A DNA stretch of 64,000 bases. Origin: Bradysia coprophila (lineage: Eukaryota; Arthropoda; Insecta; Diptera; Sciaridae). Shown here piece by piece: positions 21,585 through 32,965 of this stretch. The position numbers and the translations under genes were made by a program. The notes below the pieces were generated by a model. The model made no database searches. It was given only the letters and a program-made list of their open reading frames with translations, and was not told the origin of the DNA. Each line of letters begins with the position of its first letter. Within the stretch, counting starts at the first letter, position 1. The stretch lies in the NCBI RefSeq assembly GCF_014529535.1, contig NW_023504022.1:7429132-7493131 (forward strand). The letters run 5' to 3'.

Positions 21585-22760
21585 AAACGAAGCGAAAAAT
21601 AAAATATTTGCTCAAAACGTTAGCGTTCCTAAAAGCGTAAAAGATTGGGCACGCGAACTCGTTATCATGTGTGCGGTGGTTGAATGTATTGTCTACACTT
21701 ATATTTGTTCTTTGTTAATCATCGCAAGGATCAACATTCAACCAGACAACCAACCTACTCAATCACATACTTCGACCTCCTTTACAATTCCTCTAAAAAT
21801 TCTAATTTTTTCCAAGAAAATCCAATTTATTTCTAAAACTCTATCCATCGGTCTGTATCACCCATTTCTACAGAGGCGTCCACCTCGGAAGGCGTAAACA
21901 TTTTTTTTTCTTTTTTTAATTTGTCTGCGTACAATATTTACCACTGAAAGCCGATATAAACGTCCACCCTGCGTGGCCTGATAATAATTATGATTATGAT
22001 TCTAATTCGCAGAGCTACAGCTCTAAATAGTTTCACAACAATTGGCTTAGTTGGGCTGTCTGTAGCTTTGACCACTGCACAAATTCTATCCGGATCACCA
22101 ACAAGATTCTCGCATTTAGTAGTACCATTATTACAATCTGGACATTGTGGGACTGGAAGAGGCGACGGTTTCAATTGTAATTTTGCCACAACATCAGAGT
22201 TTTCGCCACAATTATATGGTAGTCCTGCTGGTATAATTTTATTCGCTTCCAAGTTCCTTCGCAAGCATGAACAAAAGCCGTCTGTTGACAATGTTATACA
22301 TTCACTAAAATCTCTTTGATTTTTCGAATTTTATTCGAACCTATAGTTTCTCCATCTTGCAGTTCACTGGCAAATGTGGTATACTTTGAATCGCCGCAAG
22401 TTTGGTAGTCAGCCGATGCGAACAATGCCAACAATAGTACACTTAATAGGCTGCTTAAAACACGAACCATATTTGATTTACTTCCGATGTGGATGCTAGT
22501 TTCTCAATGAATAATGTTACACAAGTCGCAGCGCTTTTATAATCAGGTCAATGTGGAAAGACCTAAATCGGGGTCGGAATTCTATGACGATTTAGAAAAT
22601 CAGTTTATTAACACTAACATTAGCAATGTAGCCGTGTAATGTTGTATTCGTGATGTACCGGCCATCAAATAGCACGACTTCCTTCACTTTTTTGTCATGA
22701 AGAAATTTTATCTTTTCACGACTATCAAAATCTAGTTATTATTGGAGTCACGGATGGAAA
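21585..22760. repeat. segmental duplication, copy 1
   Basis: The sequence from gcgaaaaataaaatatttgc through the Cys-rich gene and its promoter to atgaagaaattttatc matches 27207-28420 in the same direction with few differences, including noncoding flanks. Confidence 0.9.
21938..22470 (-). CDS. secreted Cys-rich protein, copy 1
   Basis: The ATG at 22470 opens a clear signal peptide (MVRVLSSLLSVLLLALFASA) followed by DYQTCGDSKYTTF. That frame stops early. A second frame continues with FSECITLSTDGFCSCLRRN, then PYNCGEN, PQCPDCNNGTTKCENL and DPDRICAVVK. A 56-bp intron, 22367-22312 (GCCA|GTGAAC ... AAGAG|ATTTT), joins them in phase to 158 residues. This splice is my inference; the donor is weak. 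About nine cysteines follow the signal peptide. The C-terminus is odd: a run of seven isoleucines in RIIIIIIIR, then VDVYIGFQW. No family is recognised. The near-identical neighbour at 27552-28084 has the same layout. Confidence 0.6.
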
Positions 22761-23494
22761 ATTTAAAAAAAAATTAAAAATTTGAAATAATCGAACGGTA
22801 CATCATTTATTCTTCGACATTATTGGCACTTAAAAATCAAAAAAATCTTACGATGTGCTTGTCTTCAACATGTATTAGAAAAAGTAAAATGTACAAGTCT
22901 AGCGAATCATAACCGAAATGAAAGTAAACTTTCATTGCGCTTCTTCAAGCTACCACAAAGCTGACCTACAAAAACTCGTACGAGTGTTGTGCAGTGCAAG
23001 AAAGAAGAATGAAATCTTCGTACGCTCACACGTGCATGTGAGTGTTTGGTTCGAAGTATTTTCGAACGACAACATGATTTTGGTAAAAAAAAGTTTTGTA
23101 CGAATATGGTAAATTACTGCGCAAGAATTGGAAGTGGTTGAAGGAACTCACCACAACGAATCAGAAGCGGTACACGGAATGGAAGTGTGACGAAATAGAA
23201 TTGAAATCGGAATATCGGAATATAGGACTTGGAAATGAAATGTGTAGTCAACAAGTCAAGTCACGTATATATTTCAGCTCTTTTGAATTGTTTAGTGCAA
23301 ACTAGAGTTACGCAGGTCATGTAAACAGATTTTTTTTTAAGATGAAATAAATGAAATGAAATATATTTCAGTTAAATTGTTTCAAAACCGAAAATATTCA
23401 GAAGCAGCCCGAATACACAAAATCAGTCAAGGGCCAAAGGCGGGACCTAGTGTACAGAGTCTAATTCTTAAAACCCAAATAAATCCAATCCACA
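22761..23494. other. intergenic, nothing seen
   Basis: No supported gene between the first duplicated gene and the hAT-like element. Confidence 0.4.
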
Positions 23495-24334
23495 TTACAT
23501 TCCAGGGCCTATTTTACGGAAACATGTTTCTCAAGTTTTTGAAAGTTTCCAAAATGTTTCTTAAAGTTTCTTAAGGAAACTTTTCTAGAAACTAAGAAAC
23601 TTTGAGAAACTTTAAGAAACTTTTCAGAAACATTTTGGAAACGGATAGTAATAAACGGGAGATATAAAAATCAAAAAAGGAAATATAAAAATCAAAAAAG
23701 GAAATATAAAAATCAAAAAAGGAGATATAAAAAACAGAAATGGAGGTATAAAATTAAAAGTCGAAGATAAAATATTTGAAATTGCAGATAAATAATTAAA
23801 AACAGGAGATAATAAAATTAAATTTGGAGTCATACCGTCTCCTTTTTTGAATTTAATATCTTCATTTTAATTATTTTTTATCTCCATTTTTGTAATATCG
23901 TTATCTCCAATTTTTAATTTAAAATTTTCATTTTAATATATATTTATCTTCAAAATTAAATTTTTTATCTGTAAAATATATTCATTTATCTCCAAAACTA
24001 AATTTTTCATTTTCAGAATTTAGTTTTTTATCATCTTTTTTATTTTATTTGTTTCCAAAATTAATTTTTTTAATTCCAAAATTTTGTGAAAATTATCTCA
24101 ATTTTTGAATTTTATTACGTCATGTAATGTGCATACAAATTTTTGAAACTTGAGTCAGTTTTCATAGCAAGCGCTCTAATTGTGCAAAATTGTAGTGGCA
24201 GGCACAGTGCCGCATCCAGCATATTCAGCGCCCTGGACCATTTTGGTTTCTAGGGCCTCTTTTTATGAAACACCTTTTTAGTTTTCATGATGTAAAATAG
24301 ATTGAGGAAATTGCTCTCGTCACTCCTTCGAGTC

Positions 24335-24485
24335 AGTCTTTCCAATGTCCATACAATCCGGAGGAAATAGCGATTTTATCTAAAAAATTCACCTCTCAAT
24401 TAAAATCATTGAAAGGTGAGTTTGTTTATATGAAATTGCTATTTCCTACACTCCATAGAAATTTTGACATTAGACCATACCTGGG
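24335..24485. repeat. palindromic MITE, family C copy 1, nested in hAT element
   Basis: ccggaggaaatagc ... ttcacctctcaa ... gaaaggtgagttt ... gctatttcct ... ttgacattagaccatacctgg forms a stem. The same arrangement is at 57857-57995. Confidence 0.7.
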
Positions 24486-25631
24486 AAATTCCAGCGTAAG
24501 TCATGTTACCAAAACAGAATTTTGTCTCTTTTCAATTTACGAATATGCACCAAAGAAGATGCGAAAAAACACACCGTAAGTCATGTTACCAAATGTGAAA
24601 ATGGATATTGTAGAGCGCTATCGCTACAATACAGTGGTGATGTTGTGAGAGTGAAAGAGAAAAATCACTGTCACAAAATACGTGGATTTACCCACCTATT
24701 GAGTATACTTTCATTGGGTTTTTACTGTACGATGAAAGAAACCTATAAACAGTTTTGTTTTTATATTTGGATTAGCTTAAAAACAGCTGAAGCAAATTCA
24801 TCCTGAAATTGCATTGTCTCTAACTGTATTGATACAATATAAAATTTCTAAGAATCTATACCTTAAAGTATTGGTTTTAGTAATAGTTGTTCGACTTTAT
24901 AAAAAGCCTAAACTTTTAAAGTTTGACCCTCACCGCAAAATCTTACTTTTTTTTCTTTTTTCGTTTTTGTAAAAAAAAGTTGAAGATCGTTATCATTAGA
25001 GACGAGTCTAGCACACATGAGTGGTAAATCGAAAAATCTTAAAAAATTAGCCTGCAGCGCTTCAAGTTGTTTACTTGAGTTAGAACAGTGGAACTATATA
25101 TCTTAAGATGGATATTAAGGTGAATTGTGATAACCCATTCACAAGGGTTTGTATCTGGATTTTGAACAACGACTCACATTTGTAACTATTTTATCTTCCT
25201 TGAGTTCGAAAACTAGAAAACAGACCGCAGCTGAAATGAAGTTGCAACCTTACAACTCTTCAATAACTAGTCTGCATCCCGTGGCACTTCGTGCCACGTC
25301 GCATCCTAGCAAGCTAGACCGGGCAGACACCTGTTATTGAGAAACACCTGTTCGAAAGCAACTCTACATTTGCTTAAAAGAGATATACGAAAATCGAGGG
25401 GGTGGTCAGTAACACACAATAGCTCAATAGCTTACACTTTGGTCCCTTCCACACAACCTCTCTTTCAATACAGAATAATTCTTTGCCGAAGAAACTAACT
25501 CTGCATCTGCTCGAGGGAATGGTCACTAAAAGCTGACTTTGCTTTATGTAAAAAGGCCCTTTAAGGGTTTGTGACTAATAAACACTCCATCTGCCAGTCG
25601 CAGTAATTTCAGCACATTTCTGCCCCGGAAA

Positions 25632-25920
25632 AATTATTAGACGAAGCGAGAAAAAAAAAAATTAACACCTAAGTTACCGACACCGTTCCGGCGCCCGGCT
25701 CGCATTGCGGCCCTCCGCTGCGCTCCGGGGCAATGGGCCGGATCGCTCGGCGTGTTAAAACGCTTTTTATTTGCAATGAGTTACACAGACTAATTATTAG
25801 ACGAAGCGAGAGAAAAAAAATTAACACCTAAGTTACCGACACCGTTCCGGCGCCCGGCTCGCATTGCGGCCCTCCGCTTCGCTCCGGGGCAATGGGCCGG
25901 ATCGCTCGGCGTGTTAAACA
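25632..25920. repeat. GC-rich repeat, two direct copies
   Basis: Two units (25632-25768 and 25781-25918) run from taattattagacgaagcgag to ggatcgctcggcgtgttaaa. The core is far more GC-rich than anything around it (ccgttccggcgcccggctcg). It can fold through cattgc...gcaatg with ctccgcttcgctccgg at the tip. A third copy is at 36441-36587. It has no coding capacity and I do not recognise the family. Confidence 0.85.
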
Positions 25921-26733
25921 CCTATTATCGAAAAACACCTCGTTCCCCGTAGACATTTTTCCGTTTCACGTACACATTTTTCCATTTCCCTTTGTTGAAA
26001 ACCATCAATTTGGTGAAACCCGTACCCTTCTACACCCCACACCACAACCACTGTTTCAATACCGAACAACTTTGCCGAAGAGACCAACTTTCCATCTGCT
26101 TCACACAAAAAGTTAAAAAAATCGAGGGGTGGTCACTATTACATAGAAGCGTACACTGTGGTGTGGTCACTTTCAGACAACAACTTTGCCGAAGAAACCA
26201 ACTTTCCATCTGTCAAACCGCTCCACAATTGTAAACGCGTTAAATATTTATCTGCAATTTCGAATTTTTTATCTTCGATTTTTACTTCCATTTCTAATTT
26301 TTTTATCTCCATTTTTTGAATTTTATATCTCCACTTTGAATTTATTTTATCTCCATTTTATTAATTTCGGTATCTCCCTTTTTAAATTAAATATTTCCAT
26401 TTTAATATATATTTATCTCCTCTTTTATGTTTTTTAACTTCATTTTCAATTAATTTATCTCTTTTACTATTTTAATTATTTCCAAAATTTAAATATTTAT
26501 CTCCAAAACGAAATTATTATCTCCAAGATTGTATTTTCTATCTCGAAATTTGATTTTTATATCTCCTATATTAATTGTTTTTAACTCCTTTTATGAATTT
26601 CATAACTGTGAATTTTTTATCTCCAAAAATATTTCCCTTTTTGATTTTTTTATCTCCCGGTTTAATATAATCCTTTTGGAAACTTTCAAAAACTTGAGAA
26701 ACATGTTTCCGTAAAATAGGCCCTGTTACATTC

Positions 26734-27206
26734 CATAATTTTTTGGCAATTGTCAAAAGTATTATAGTTGTATATAGCGGCTCTTTTTCAAAAGCAGTCA
26801 GTGGTGTAGTAACTGGTGTAACATGTGTAAGAAAAATTTCATGATACATCTGGAAGTAGTTATTTACGTATCTGTTTTGGACGAAGATTTTAGGTAATTT
26901 CGCGAGTTGTAGTCCCAACGAAGTCGATCGAAGTGAGGGCGACAGGCGTAAGTTCCTAAGACCTACCGTCCAAAACAGATGCGTATACAACTTTGCATGC
27001 CAAGGCATGAAAACAATAAAGATAGGATCGAAAATGACATAAGCGGGAATGAAAACTGAGAGAAAAAAGTTGGGGAGAATGTTGCTGTTTTGTTACTAAA
27101 TTTGGTGAGGAAATGCGACATTTTTGGTAATCCAAGATGAAAAGTGTTAGCGAATAAGAGGCTTCCAGATCGAGCCGGAGGCGAGTGCTGGAATCGAATT
27201 CGCTAA
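26734..27206. other. intergenic with a dispersed repeat
   Basis: At 26868-26990 the phrases cgagttgtagtcccaacgaag, agtgagggcgac and accgtccaaaacagat occur. Related wording recurs at 56935-57025 (complement) and 58335-58410. No gene is supported; the long minus frame here is the translation of this repeat. Confidence 0.5.
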
Positions 27207-28420
27207 AAAATAAAATATTTGCTCAAAACGTTAGCGTTCCTAAAATCGTTAAAAGATTGGGCGCACGAACTCGTTATCGTCGGTGCGGGGGTTGAATATA
27301 TTGTCTACTCTTATTTTCGTTCTTTGTTAATCATCGCAAGGATCAACATCCAACCAGACAAATCAACCTACTCAATCAAATACTTTGACCTCCTTTACAA
27401 TTCCTCCAAAAATTCCAATTTTTTCCAAGAAAATTCATTTTATTTCCAAAATTCTATCCATCGGCATGTACCACCTATTTCTACAGTGGCGTCCACCTCG
27501 GAAGGCGTAGACAAAAATTTTTTTGCTTACAATATTTACATCAGCTTGTCATTACCACTGAATGCCAATATAAACGTCCACCCTACGTGTCCTAATAATA
27601 ATTATAATTATGATTCTGATTCGCAGAGCTGCGGCGGTAACAGGTTTCACAACAATCGGATTAGTTGGGCTCTCCGTAGCTTTGACCACTGCACAAATTC
27701 TATCCGGATCACCAACAAGATTCTCGCACGTAGTAGTACCATTATTACAATCTGGACATTGGGGGACCGGAAGGGGCGTCGCTTTTAATTCCAATTTTGC
27801 CACAACATCGGAGTTTTCGCCACAATTATATGGTAGTCCTGCTGGTATAATTTTATCCGCTTCCAAGTTCTTTCGCAAGCATGAACAAAAGCCGTCTGTT
27901 GATAATGTTATACATTCACTAAAATCTCTTTGATTTTTCGAATTTTATTAGAACCTATCGTTTCTCCATCTTGCAGTTCACTGGCAAATGTGGTATACTT
28001 TGAATCGCCGCAAGTTTGGTAGTCAGCCGATGCGAACGATGCCAACAATAGTACACTTAATAGGCTGCTTAAAACACGAACCATCTTTGATTTACTTCCG
28101 ATGTGGATGCTAGTTTCTCAATGAATAATGTTACACAAGTCGCAGCGCTTTTATAATCAGGTCAATGTGGAAAGACCTAAATTGGGGTCGGAATTCCATG
28201 GCGATTTTTAATATATCAGTTGATTAACACTAACATTAGCAATGTAACACTAATTGTTACTTATAGTCATTTATGGGTAGCCCTAGTGCACCGTGAAATA
28301 TTGTATTCGTGATGTTCCGGCCATCAAACAGCACGACTTCTTTTATTGTTGGGAGTCTTTTTCGTCATGAAGAAATTTTACCTTTTCACGACATCGCAAA
28401 ATCTAATTATTATTTGAGTC
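27207..28420. repeat. segmental duplication, copy 2
   Basis: Direct repeat of 21585-22760, covering the gene, promoter and 3' flank. Noncoding parts differ by scattered substitutions and small indels. Confidence 0.9.
27552..28084 (-). CDS. secreted Cys-rich protein, copy 2
   Basis: Same structure as the copy ending at 22470: ATG at 28084, signal peptide, inferred 56-bp intron 27981-27926, 158 residues. Both the splice positions and the length are kept. Differences are mostly substitutions (for example KPVTAAALRIR in place of KLFRAVALRIR). All cysteines and the seven-isoleucine stretch are retained. Keeping both frames through the duplication argues that the gene is functional and that the tail is really translated. 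The role is unknown; a secreted defence or reproductive protein is a guess. Confidence 0.6.
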
Positions 28421-28824
28421 ACGGATGGAAAGTAAGAAAAACTTATTTTCCAATCGAAATAATCGAGGGGGTTACGACTGTTGAATGGGGAATAAGAAAT
28501 ATGGAAAATTGGAATTTCAACTGGAAATTGAATTGAATATGTAGGATTGTTGTGGTTACGAATACTTTTATGAAACATTTTTCCAGATTTTTTTAAAGTG
28601 CCAAAATGTGTTTGATACATTGTCCCGTTTCTCTATTGAGAGTATCACTCATGCTTGAAGTGCATTGCTATACTTCAATTTAATTTGTTGATGTTTCATT
28701 GCATTTGTGTGTTTTGATGCTATCGCCTTCGGCTCTGTCTAGAAACTTCTCACACGCTAAAAAAGACTTTTAGTCCGCGGTACGAATGTACTATTCCCTG
28801 AAAATGGAAAATCGGGCGACCAGA
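28421..28824. other. intergenic, nothing seen
   Basis: Left flank of the foldback element; no gene is supported. Confidence 0.4.
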
Positions 28825-31372
28825 ATTATCGCCCAGGGAATTATCGCCCAGACAGATTTTTTCTAAAATTAATTGGTATTATCACCCGGGGAATTATCGC
28901 CCAGGAACTATCACCCATCTCGATGGGAATTATCACCCGGGGAATTTTCGCCCAGGAATTATCACCCAGCTCGATAGGAATTATCACCCAGGGAACTATC
29001 ACCCAGGAATTATCACCCAGACTAACTGGGAAGTTTCACCAGGGGAATTATCGCCCAGGAATTATCACCCAGCTATCTGGTAATTATTCCCCAGCTAGTT
29101 AAAGCTGAGGAATTACGGCCCAGTAAATTTAGAATTATCACCCAGCTATTAGAAATTGAGGAATTATCGCCCAGTGAATTTGGAATTATCACCCAGCTAT
29201 CTGAGATTGAGGAATTATCGCCCAGTGAACTTGGAATTATCACCCAGCTAACTGAAATTGAGGAATTATCGCCCAGAAATTTGTGTTCAAAGTATTACCG
29301 AGTCAGCAGTAACTTCTCAACTATGTTAAAAGATTAATCACATTTTCGATATACACATCTTTTACTCCTATTAATTCGGTAAAACATTATCTATAGTAGA
29401 GAAAGATAACTTCCTCAGTGTGTAAACTTTAATGCGAATTTACGTCTGATCTAATCAATTGTGCACCTTGTGTTAATCTCATTCGACCTAATCGATTGTG
29501 CATCGTCTTAGGGGAATGCACATTTGATTCAATCGATTCACCTAAGACGATGCACAATCGATTGAATGAAACATTTAGGTTAACTAATTGTGCATCAACT
29601 TAGAGGCATCTACAATTAGTCTAGCAAATTGTGCATCATCTTAAATGGATGCACATTTAGTTTAACTAATTGTGCATCAACTTAGAAGCACCTACAATTA
29701 GCCTTGCAAATTGTGCATCATCTTAAATGGATGCACATTTAGCATAACTAATTGTGCATCAACTTAGAGGCATCTACAATTAGTCTAGCAAATTGTGCAT
29801 CATCTTAAACGGATGCATATTTAGCCTAACTAATTGTGCATCAACTTAGAAGCACCTACAATTAGTCTAGCAAATTGTGCATCATCTTAAATGGATGCAC
29901 ATTTAGCATAACTAATTGTGCATCAACTTAGAGGCATCTACAATTAGTCTAGCAAATTGTGCATCATCTTAAACGGATGCATATTTAGCCTAACTAATTG
30001 TGCATCAACTTAGAAGCACCTACAATTAGTCTAGCAAATTGTGCATCATCTTAAATGGATGCACATTTAGCATAACTAATTGTGCATCAACTTAGAGACA
30101 TCTACAATTAGTCTAGCAAATTGTGCATCATCTTAAATGGATGCACATTTAGTTTAACTAGACTTGCTAGACTAATTGTAGGTGCTTCTAAGTTGATGCA
30201 CAATTTGCTAGACTAATTGTAGGTGCTTCTAAGTTGATGCACAATTAGTTAAACTAAATGTGCATCCATTTAAGATGATGCACAATTTTCCAGACTAATT
30301 GTAGATGACTCTAAGTTGATGCATAATTAATTAGACTAATTGTAGATGCCTCTAAGTTGATGCACAATTAGTTAAACTAAATGTGCATCCATTTAAGACG
30401 ATGCACAATTTGCTAGACTAATTGTAGATGCCTCTAAGTTGATGCACAATTAGTTAAACTAAATGTGCATCCATTTAAGACGATGCACAATTTGCTAGAC
30501 TAATTGTAGATGCCTCTAAGTTGATGCACAATTAGTTATGCTAAATGTGCATCCATTTAAGATGATGCACAATTTGCTAGACTTATTGTAGATGCCTCTA
30601 AGTTGATGCACAAATTGCTAGACTAATTGTAGGTGCTTCTAAGTTGATGCACAATTAGTTACCCTAAATGTTTCATTCAATCGATTGTGCATTGTCTTAG
30701 GTGAATCGATTGAATCAAATGTGCATTCCCCTAAGACGATGCACAATCGATTAGGTCGAATGAGATTAACACAAGACGGTGCACAATTGATTAGATCAGA
30801 CGTAAATTCGCATTAAAGTTTACACACTGAGGAAGTTATCTTTCTCTACTATAGATAATGTTTTACCAAATTAATAGGAGTAAAAGATGTGTATATCGAA
30901 AATGTGATTAATCTTTTAACATAGTTGAGAAGTTACTGCTGACTCGGTAATACTTTGAACACAAATTTCTGGGCGATAATTCCTCAATTTCAGTTAGCTG
31001 GGTGATAATTCCAAGTTCACTGGGCAATAATTCCTCAATTTCTAATAGCTGGGTGATAATTCTAAATTTACTGGACCGTAATTCCTCAGCTTTAACTAGC
31101 TGGGGAATAATTACCAGATAGCTGGGTGATAATTCCTGGGCGATAATTCCCCGGGTGAAAGTTCCCAGTTAGTCTGGGTGATAATTCCTGGGTGATAGTT
31201 CCCTGTGTGATAATTCCTATCGAGCTGGGTGATAATTCCTGGGCGAAAATTCCCTGGGTGATAATTCCTATCGAGCTGGGTGATAGTTCCTGGGCGATAA
31301 TTCCCCGGGTGATAATACCAATTAATTTTTGAAAAAATCTCTCTGGGCGATAATTCCCTGGGCGATAATACC
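28825..31372. mobile_element. foldback element with repeat-built arms
   Basis: The 2.5-kb block is one long inverted repeat centred near 30160. The outer arms (28825-29290 and 30950-31372) are tandem runs of a roughly 15-bp motif, ggaattatcgcccag or its variant ggaattatcacccag. The middle (about 29440-30780) consists of 82-bp tandem units. Each contains hairpins such as gtgcatc...gatgcac and tagactaattgt. The two halves are near-perfect reverse complements, down to the linker cagattttttctaaaatt. No coding frame exists. It resembles foldback/Galileo-type elements in layout; the superfamily is not assigned and no target duplication was found. Confidence 0.88.
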
Positions 31373-32885
31373 CGTCACCAGTATGGCTCATTACCGATAC
31401 ATAATGTCGGAATGGAGTTGGTATTAGGGTTCTCCCTAAATTCATCAAATTTGAGGCCATTTCCAATTTATTTTTCCATATAAGTGGTGTCATTCGGAAG
31501 CTACATTCAACTACTCCTGATTTCAGGCCATGATCCATGTTTAGGAGCCTGAGATATGGCCTGGGAAAGTCATGGATGCCCTTTTAAGGATTTTGTAAGT
31601 TATTTCTAGATCAATAAAAGATACGTTGCTATAATTTCTGATACTAATTCCAGTGTTTCTTGCACATACATTTCGTATCTACTTCCCCTCTCCTTGATTT
31701 AGGATCAAGGATTGTGAAAAGTTCCATATTTCGGATGTTATTGGCGATTTTCCCTATTAAAAATTCAATTTAATTTACGAAAGCTCGTGCGACATAACTA
31801 TTTTATTGATCCCGTTCCAGGATGAAATCGTTTTTGTGACTGTATATGGAATCCATAAAAATGTCGAATCCCGACGTGCCTAGCACTTCTATGTTCTAGA
31901 CACTAGACATTTCTTACGTTTTCGGTCATTTTTTCGGCTAACATTTGGACTTTCACCGAGTTTGAAGTCACCAGAGGTCAGTTCCTAAAAATAAGAGACG
32001 TCTTCATGGTACACTGTCTTCCCAATCCCAGAACTATAGAACTGCAAGGAATTCTAACGATTTTTCTGGTTCCTGTCTGAATTCTCTCGATGGTTAAGGT
32101 AATAGCTTAAGGAAAAACCAGGAGGGAACCAGAAAAATCGTTAGAATTCCCTAATACTGACTCGATTTCGACTCCTCCAAAAAAAGTTCTTCTATTAAAT
32201 ATCGGAAGAAATTTTTCAAAAAAATATTGTATTTTCGGAGATATTCGACTTCGAAGGTTTTCATATGAATGGCTTTTCCGGCCGGAAAAACTATTTTCCA
32301 TTTTCCATAAAAAATTTTGTTCCGCAACTTTTTATGGCAAACAAGATGAGACAAAGAAAATTTCTTAATAACGTAAATCGTACGGAGCCATTTTTTCCGA
32401 CATATCGACCTAGACTCCTTACGCTTCTTTTGCTGACAACATGTGCAACGATGTGGAACGATTAAATCTGTAGAATGCTAAACTGGATTTTTTTTGGAAT
32501 TGAATAGTATGCGTTGCGTACATGGAATTGTTGGCACAGCCTTTTTCCAGTGAGTGGTTGCTCCCCCACAAATAATTCATATTTGTTTTCATTTATTTTG
32601 TTACAAATTTTAAAAATCAGGCTGCAACTGCGCCAAAATTCAAAAGAAAACGTGAGAAACATTTTTAACGCAGCGTCAAAAAGGCATCTTATTACCTACA
32701 ATATTCAGGTAAGGGAGCAGAGTTTCACAAACTTGTTTTGCCTTATAATTCGAATATTTAGAAGAGTTTAGGCGACAGGAGCATTTAAAATCCCGGAAAC
32801 TTTCGAGCGTCTAAATAGCTTCTGAAGACCGAATCGGCACGTCAAATCTTCTAATCGAGAACAAATTTGACAAAATAAAAAATCC
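31373..32885. other. intergenic, one perfect hairpin
   Basis: No gene is supported. At 32048-32073 and 32125-32150 there is a perfect 26-bp inverted repeat (ggaattctaacgatttttct...) with a 51-bp loop. Confidence 0.6.
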
Positions 32886-32891
32886 TTTATT
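32886..32891 (-). terminator. Rad9: poly(A) signal of Rad9
   Basis: AATAAA on the minus strand, 75 bp after the Rad9 stop. Confidence 0.6.
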
Positions 32892-32965
32892 TCGCAACGT
32901 CATCGGACTGTTCACATTTCACTTTCACGAACCACACCGACAAACTCCAAATTTTCCGCCAATTT

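Larger units (their letters stand above)
23503..26725. mobile_element. 3.2-kb hAT-like non-autonomous element
   Basis: Inverted ends start cagggcctattttacgg and continue aaacatgtttctcaag for about 48 bp each. Both sides are flanked by the 8-bp direct repeat ttacattc (23495-23502 and 26726-26733), the hallmark of hAT transposition. Behind the ends, both arms contain degenerate AT-rich tandem motifs (atctccaaaatttaa and its complement). The centre holds unrelated sequence, a palindromic MITE and a GC-rich repeat pair. No transposase frame is seen. Confidence 0.9.

Noticed and set aside
26571-27008. 145-codon minus frame with FRRLSPSLRS-like wording
   Set aside because: It spans the end of the hAT element and a dispersed repeat; no domain is present.
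28825-31372. CRISPR-like array of regularly spaced short repeats
   Set aside because: The units are mirrored in two arms, contain no unique spacers and sit in a eukaryotic genome.
31092-31538. Minus-strand frame of 148 codons
   Set aside because: Mostly the translation of ggaattatcgcccag repeats in the foldback arm.
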